Shown here in pieces: positions 5,279 to 7,682 of a stretch of DNA of 7,682 bases (its first letter is position 1; every line of letters starts with the position of its first letter). The translations under genes and the position numbers were made by a program. A model generated the notes under the pieces. That model searched no databases. It had not been told where the DNA came from and was given only the letters and a program-made list of their open reading frames with translations. The stretch is from Pseudomonadota bacterium (GTDB lineage Bacteria > Myxococcota_A > UBA796 > SXON01), in contig SXOM01000505.1 in the NCBI GenBank assembly GCA_005776735.1, positions 1-7,682 of the forward strand. Reading direction: 5' to 3'.

Positions 5279-6109
5279 CTACTTGGGCACCCACGCCCCG
5301 CTCGGCCGGTTGTAGACTTCCAACGCTTCGTCCTCGGCGTACCCGATCTTCATCGTGTCGCCGGGGGTGACCAGGAGCGTGCCCTTGAACCACGTGTCGA
5401 ACTCGGTGAAGCTCTTGATCTCGACCGTGTGCGGGCCGCTCATCAGGGTGATGGTCTTGGACTGGTCGCCCGTGCGGAACTCGGCGACCCGCTGGCCGTC
5501 GACGTAGACGTTGCTCATGTCGAAGCTGTCCTTGAGCGAGAACATCACCTGGACCGCCTGCGGTGCGGCCGGGGGCGGCGGCGGCGCGGGCGGCGGCGGC
5601 GCCTTGGGCGGCGAGGTGGTGCCTTCGACCACCACGACCGAGACGCCGCCGAGGCCGGCGCCCATCTGTACACTCGTGGTGGTGCCCTCGGTGATGACGA
5701 CGCTCGCGCCGACCGGACCGGCGGACACGCTGGTCGTGCTGGTCTTGCCGCCCTTGCCGACACTCGCGCGGCCCTTGCCGAAGCCCTCCAGCGCCGGCAC
5801 CTGCGCCGGAAGTGTGGTCACCGCAGGCTCGCCGACCAGGCCGCCGCCCACCTCGTAGAGGGTGCGCGCGCTGTAGTAGAGGTCGATCCGCTCGGTCTGA
5901 TCGAGGGTGACGTCCATCTGGGTGATCGCCTTGCGGCCGAGGGTCTCGATCTTCACGGCGTGCTTGCCGGCACGCAGGTTGCGGGCGACCAACAGCAGGC
6001 TCGCTTCGTCGTACTCCAGGAGCACCCCGTCGACGCTCACCGCGGCGGGCGTCTGGGTGAAGACGGTGAGCTCGGCGGCGGCGGCGAACTGGGCGAGGAG
6101 CAGGAGCAT
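5279..6109 (-). CDS. Secreted protein with two PEGA-like domains (276 aa)
   Basis: Not a named family that I recognise. It starts with a short signal peptide (MLLLLAQFAAAA, likely cleaved before E13). Residues 14-79 look like a PEGA-type beta domain: LTVFTQTPAAVSVDGVLL, then NLRAGKHAVKIETLGRKAI, the pattern of a small ligand or wall-associated repeat. A second related unit is at about 186-257 (MSNVYVDGQRV, MSGPHTVEIKSF). Between them lie a Gly/Ser/Thr-rich region with a degenerate tandem repeat (residues 127-145 and 146-165, each ending in VEGTT or ITEGTT) and a proline-rich linker (167-183). It is the last gene of the minus-strand unit. Its ATG is 7 bases after the stop of the J-domain gene, with GAGG overlapping that stop as a likely RBS. 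Probably periplasmic or bound to the envelope; function unknown. Confidence 0.75.
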   Translation of the reverse strand: MLLLLAQFAAAAELTVFTQTPAAVSVDGVLLEYDEASLLLVARNLRAGKHAVKIETLGRKAITQMDVTLDQTERIDLYYSARTLYEVGGGLVGEPAVTTLPAQVPALEGFGKGRASVGKGGKTSTTSVSAGPVGASVVITEGTTTSVQMGAGLGGVSVVVVEGTTSPPKAPPPPAPPPPPAAPQAVQVMFSLKDSFDMSNVYVDGQRVAEFRTGDQSKTITLMSGPHTVEIKSFTEFDTWFKGTLLVTPGDTMKIGYAEDEALEVYNRPSGAWVPK

Positions 6110-6116
6110 GGGAGCC

Positions 6117-7112
6117 TCAGGGGTTCAGGAGTCGGTACGCGGCGTTGAGTTCGGCCATTCGGCGGTTGCAAACGATGACGTCTTCGGGGGTACGGGCACG
6201 ATCGGGGTGCCACCGATGCACAAGCGCCAACCACGCTTCGCGCAGCGCGTCGCCCGTGGTGCCGGGGGAGACCCCGAGCGTGGCCCAGGCCTCCAGGCGC
6301 GGGTCGCCCTCGACCCCGATCGCGGCGGGGTCGGTCCCGAGCGCCCCAGCCAACGCCCGGACCCACGCCGACGGCGCCGGGCCGGGGAACGCCTCGGCGA
6401 CGCCCCGCCACAACCACGCCACCAGCCGCGCGCGCCCCTCGTCGTCGAGGTGCGGGTCGAGCCGTCGGGCGACCTTCTCGGGCAACAGTCGCGCGGCGTC
6501 GGCCGCGGCGAGCTCGCGGAGCCACTCGCCGAGCCAGAGCCGGCCGTCTTCGTCGAGCTCCAGCCCCTCCAGGAAGCTCGTGCGGATGAACCGCACCGCG
6601 GCCTTGTCGAGCGGACGCCCGCCGGCGCGCGCACAGCCGACCAGCGCCATCACCGCGCGCGCCGGGCCGCTCCCGCCGAGCCGGCGCACCGTGTTCGGCA
6701 TCCGAAGCTGGAAGACCGCTTCGTCGTCCCGACCCGCGCCGGCGTCGATGCGGACCCGCACGGTGACCGTGTCGCCGTCGGGCAGCTCGCCGTAGGGGAC
6801 GAGCACCCGGGGGGCCGCGCAGACCTCGTCCGGGTCCTCGGGGGTCACCGTGGCCCGGCGCAGCGAGTCGCCCACCGCCACGCGCACCCGCACGTCGACC
6901 CCGAGCAGGCCGCGCGCCGTCCAGACCGGCGTGAGGGCCACCCCCGGGCCAGCCTCGCCGAACGCATGATGTTGCCAGTCGAGTCGATGCAGCTCGAGCG
7001 CCCGCCCGGCGTCGCCGAGGACGTGGCCGACCGTGACGCCCAGTCCCGCCCCGATCGGGCCGCCGAGCATGCCGCCGATCAGCCCGCCGACGAGCTTACC
7101 GGACCAGGCCAT
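6117..7112 (-). CDS. DjlA-like membrane J-domain protein with TerB-like region (331 aa)
   Basis: This is a membrane-anchored DnaJ co-chaperone relative that would stimulate DnaK at the inner membrane. The N-terminus MAWSGKLVGGLIGG to GHVLGD (1-34) is a glycine-zipper membrane segment like that of DjlA. A central beta-rich region (about 58-140, many alternating Val/Arg residues) is not part of E. coli DjlA (271 aa) and accounts for the extra length. Residues about 148-262 match the TerB-like helical domain (ARAVMALVGCARAGG, FLEGLELDEDG, ARLVAWLW). The C-terminal 272-331 is a J domain: WATLGVSPGTT, LREAWLALVHRWHPDRA with HPD at 302-304, and AELNAAYRLL. The ATG at 7112 overlaps the end of queD by 17 bases, so the two are co-transcribed. 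The only upstream purine-rich run is GGGAG about 12 bases before the ATG. I am confident in the J domain and the overall order, less so in the middle region. Confidence 0.8.
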   Translation of the reverse strand: MAWSGKLVGGLIGGMLGGPIGAGLGVTVGHVLGDAGRALELHRLDWQHHAFGEAGPGVALTPVWTARGLLGVDVRVRVAVGDSLRRATVTPEDPDEVCAAPRVLVPYGELPDGDTVTVRVRIDAGAGRDDEAVFQLRMPNTVRRLGGSGPARAVMALVGCARAGGRPLDKAAVRFIRTSFLEGLELDEDGRLWLGEWLRELAAADAARLLPEKVARRLDPHLDDEGRARLVAWLWRGVAEAFPGPAPSAWVRALAGALGTDPAAIGVEGDPRLEAWATLGVSPGTTGDALREAWLALVHRWHPDRARTPEDVIVCNRRMAELNAAYRLLNP

Positions 7113-7536
7113 CCCACTCGGCGCTCCCGTTCGGAGTCTCCCAGATGCGCACGCGGACCACTTGGACGCCGGTGTCGGCGAGCAGGTCGCCGGCGACGCG
7201 CGCCAGCTCGGCCGCGATGTTCTCGGCGGTCGGCGGCTCGGACATCCAGTACACGGGCCGGCCGGCCGCGGCGTTGCTGGCCGCGAGCGCCGGGATGGCC
7301 GGGTCGGGGTCGCCGCGCATCAGGATCGCGGTGTGGTCCCACTGCCGGTCGATCCAGCCGCCCACGCGCTCCTTGATGACCCCGAAGTCGACCACCCGCC
7401 CGCGGTCGTCGAGCGCCGCGGCGTGCGCGGTGATCTCCGCCGCGTAGCGGTGGCCGTGGAACGCCGCACACTTGGACTCGTGACGCGGGATGCGGTGCAT
7501 CGCGTCCCACTCCAGCCGCCGGGTGCAGGTGATCAT
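7096..7536 (-). CDS. queD: 6-carboxy-5,6,7,8-tetrahydropterin synthase QueD (146 aa)
   Basis: QueD converts 7,8-dihydroneopterin triphosphate (the FolE2 product) to 6-carboxytetrahydropterin, the second step to preQ0 and queuosine. The PTPS fold motifs are all present. Zinc ligands are H14, H27 and H29, and catalytic C23 lies in a C-x3-HGH arrangement, the spacing typical of QueD rather than of eukaryotic PTPS. VVDFGVIK is at 48-55. D67-H68 is the catalytic pair in WDHTAIL, PPTAENIA (101-108) is conserved, and E133 in the substrate-binding WETPNGSAEW (132-141) completes the set. The length is slightly above the 120 aa of E. coli QueD because of an insert around residues 73-98. The ATG at 7536 begins the family N-terminus; upstream in-frame residues are a low-complexity Arg-rich shadow. 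It starts 10 bases after the stop of the upstream gene and overlaps the DjlA-like gene downstream. No RBS is visible; the spacer is CCCGCCGCCC. Confidence 0.92.
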   Translation of the reverse strand: MITCTRRLEWDAMHRIPRHESKCAAFHGHRYAAEITAHAAALDDRGRVVDFGVIKERVGGWIDRQWDHTAILMRGDPDPAIPALAASNAAAGRPVYWMSEPPTAENIAAELARVAGDLLADTGVQVVRVRIWETPNGSAEWDGLVR

Positions 7537-7555
7537 GGGCGGCGGGCTATCCCGG
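7537..7555 (-). promoter_or_regulatory. CCGGGATAGCC element immediately before the queD ATG
   Basis: CCGGGATAGCC is at the same distance from the ATG as in the glutaredoxin-like gene (5180-5198). Here it also contains the TAG stop (7547-7549) of the upstream gene. As a promoter it has only a weak -10-like TAGCCC and no visible -35, so it is unproven. Confidence 0.35.
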
Positions 7556-7682
7556 TTGTTCGGAGGGCGGGGGCCGCGCCGCGACCGTCCCGACGCGCGC
7601 CGGGACTGCCGCGCGGCCCGCACCGGGGGCGACGGGGCGCTGGAGCGCGGTGGCGATGCGCAGCGCGAAGGCGCCGACCAGC
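7547..7682 (-). CDS. C-terminal end of an unidentified upstream gene
   Basis: The last 44 codons plus TAG of an open frame that enters from outside the window, ending ...ARPPPSEQPG. The first half (LVGAFALRIATALQRP) is hydrophobic or amphipathic with strong G/C third positions. The tail is Ala/Pro/Arg-rich and probably disordered. It ends 10 bases before the queD ATG, which fits an operon. Too little is visible to name the product, and the frame could still be a chance one. Confidence 0.45.
   Translation of the reverse strand, partial: LVGAFALRIATALQRPVAPGAGRAAVPARVGTVAARPPPSEQPG

Noticed and set aside
5190..5393. Small minus-strand frame upstream of the glutaredoxin-like gene, ending at the TAG within CCGGGATAGCC
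   Set aside because: It overlaps the 3' end of the PEGA-like gene in another frame and is Arg/Gly-rich without motifs.
3908..6148. Long plus-strand open frame through folE2, the glutaredoxin-like gene and the PEGA-like gene
   Set aside because: It is the out-of-frame shadow of folE2 continuing antisense to two other genes; no coherent protein features.
5907..7376. Plus-strand open frame of 489 codons
   Set aside because: It is antisense to the J-domain and queD genes, whose motifs (HPD, C-x3-HGH) fix the true strand and frame.

Overview
The window is very GC-rich (nearly every third codon position is G or C) and gene-dense. It looks like a chromosomal segment of a Gram-negative bacterium of the Myxococcota/deltaproteobacterial type. 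The outer-membrane TonB-dependent receptor, the lipoprotein and PEGA-like secreted protein, and the strong GC3 bias support this, but the lineage is an inference. There are no RNA genes, CRISPR arrays or insertion sequences that I can support.

Layout: (1) 1-553, plus strand: the C-terminal end of a type I restriction enzyme HsdR subunit, cut by the window edge. (2) 575-3474, minus strand: a two-gene unit, a lipoprotein (2638-3474) followed with a 4-base GTGA overlap by a TonB-dependent outer-membrane receptor (575-2641). (3) 3475-3641: a divergent intergenic region with a good sigma70-like promoter for folE2, whose -10 lies so close to the ATG that the mRNA is probably leaderless. (4) 3642-4784, plus strand: FolE2-type GTP cyclohydrolase I fused in frame to a C-terminal XRE-type helix-turn-helix domain, with a G/C palindrome and homopolymer runs exactly in the linker. 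(5) 4805-5179, minus strand: a glutaredoxin-fold protein with no cysteine at all. (6) 5279-7536, minus strand: a compact operon of queD, a DjlA-like J-domain membrane protein, and a secreted protein with two PEGA-like domains. (7) 7547-7682, minus strand: the last 44 codons of an unidentified upstream gene.

Functionally, FolE2 and QueD catalyse the first two steps from GTP towards 7-deazaguanines (preQ0, queuosine). They lie on opposite strands about 2.3 kb apart, and queE and queC are not in the window. The receptor/lipoprotein pair is a cell-envelope uptake or surface unit with unknown substrate. The DjlA-like and PEGA-like proteins are also envelope-associated.

The most unusual items are the FolE2-HTH fusion, which suggests an enzyme that may also sense its own pathway and act on transcription, its slippage-prone linker, the cysteine-less glutaredoxin, and a rare CTATCSCGG sequence that sits within about 20 bases of three gene starts (folE2, the glutaredoxin-like gene, queD).
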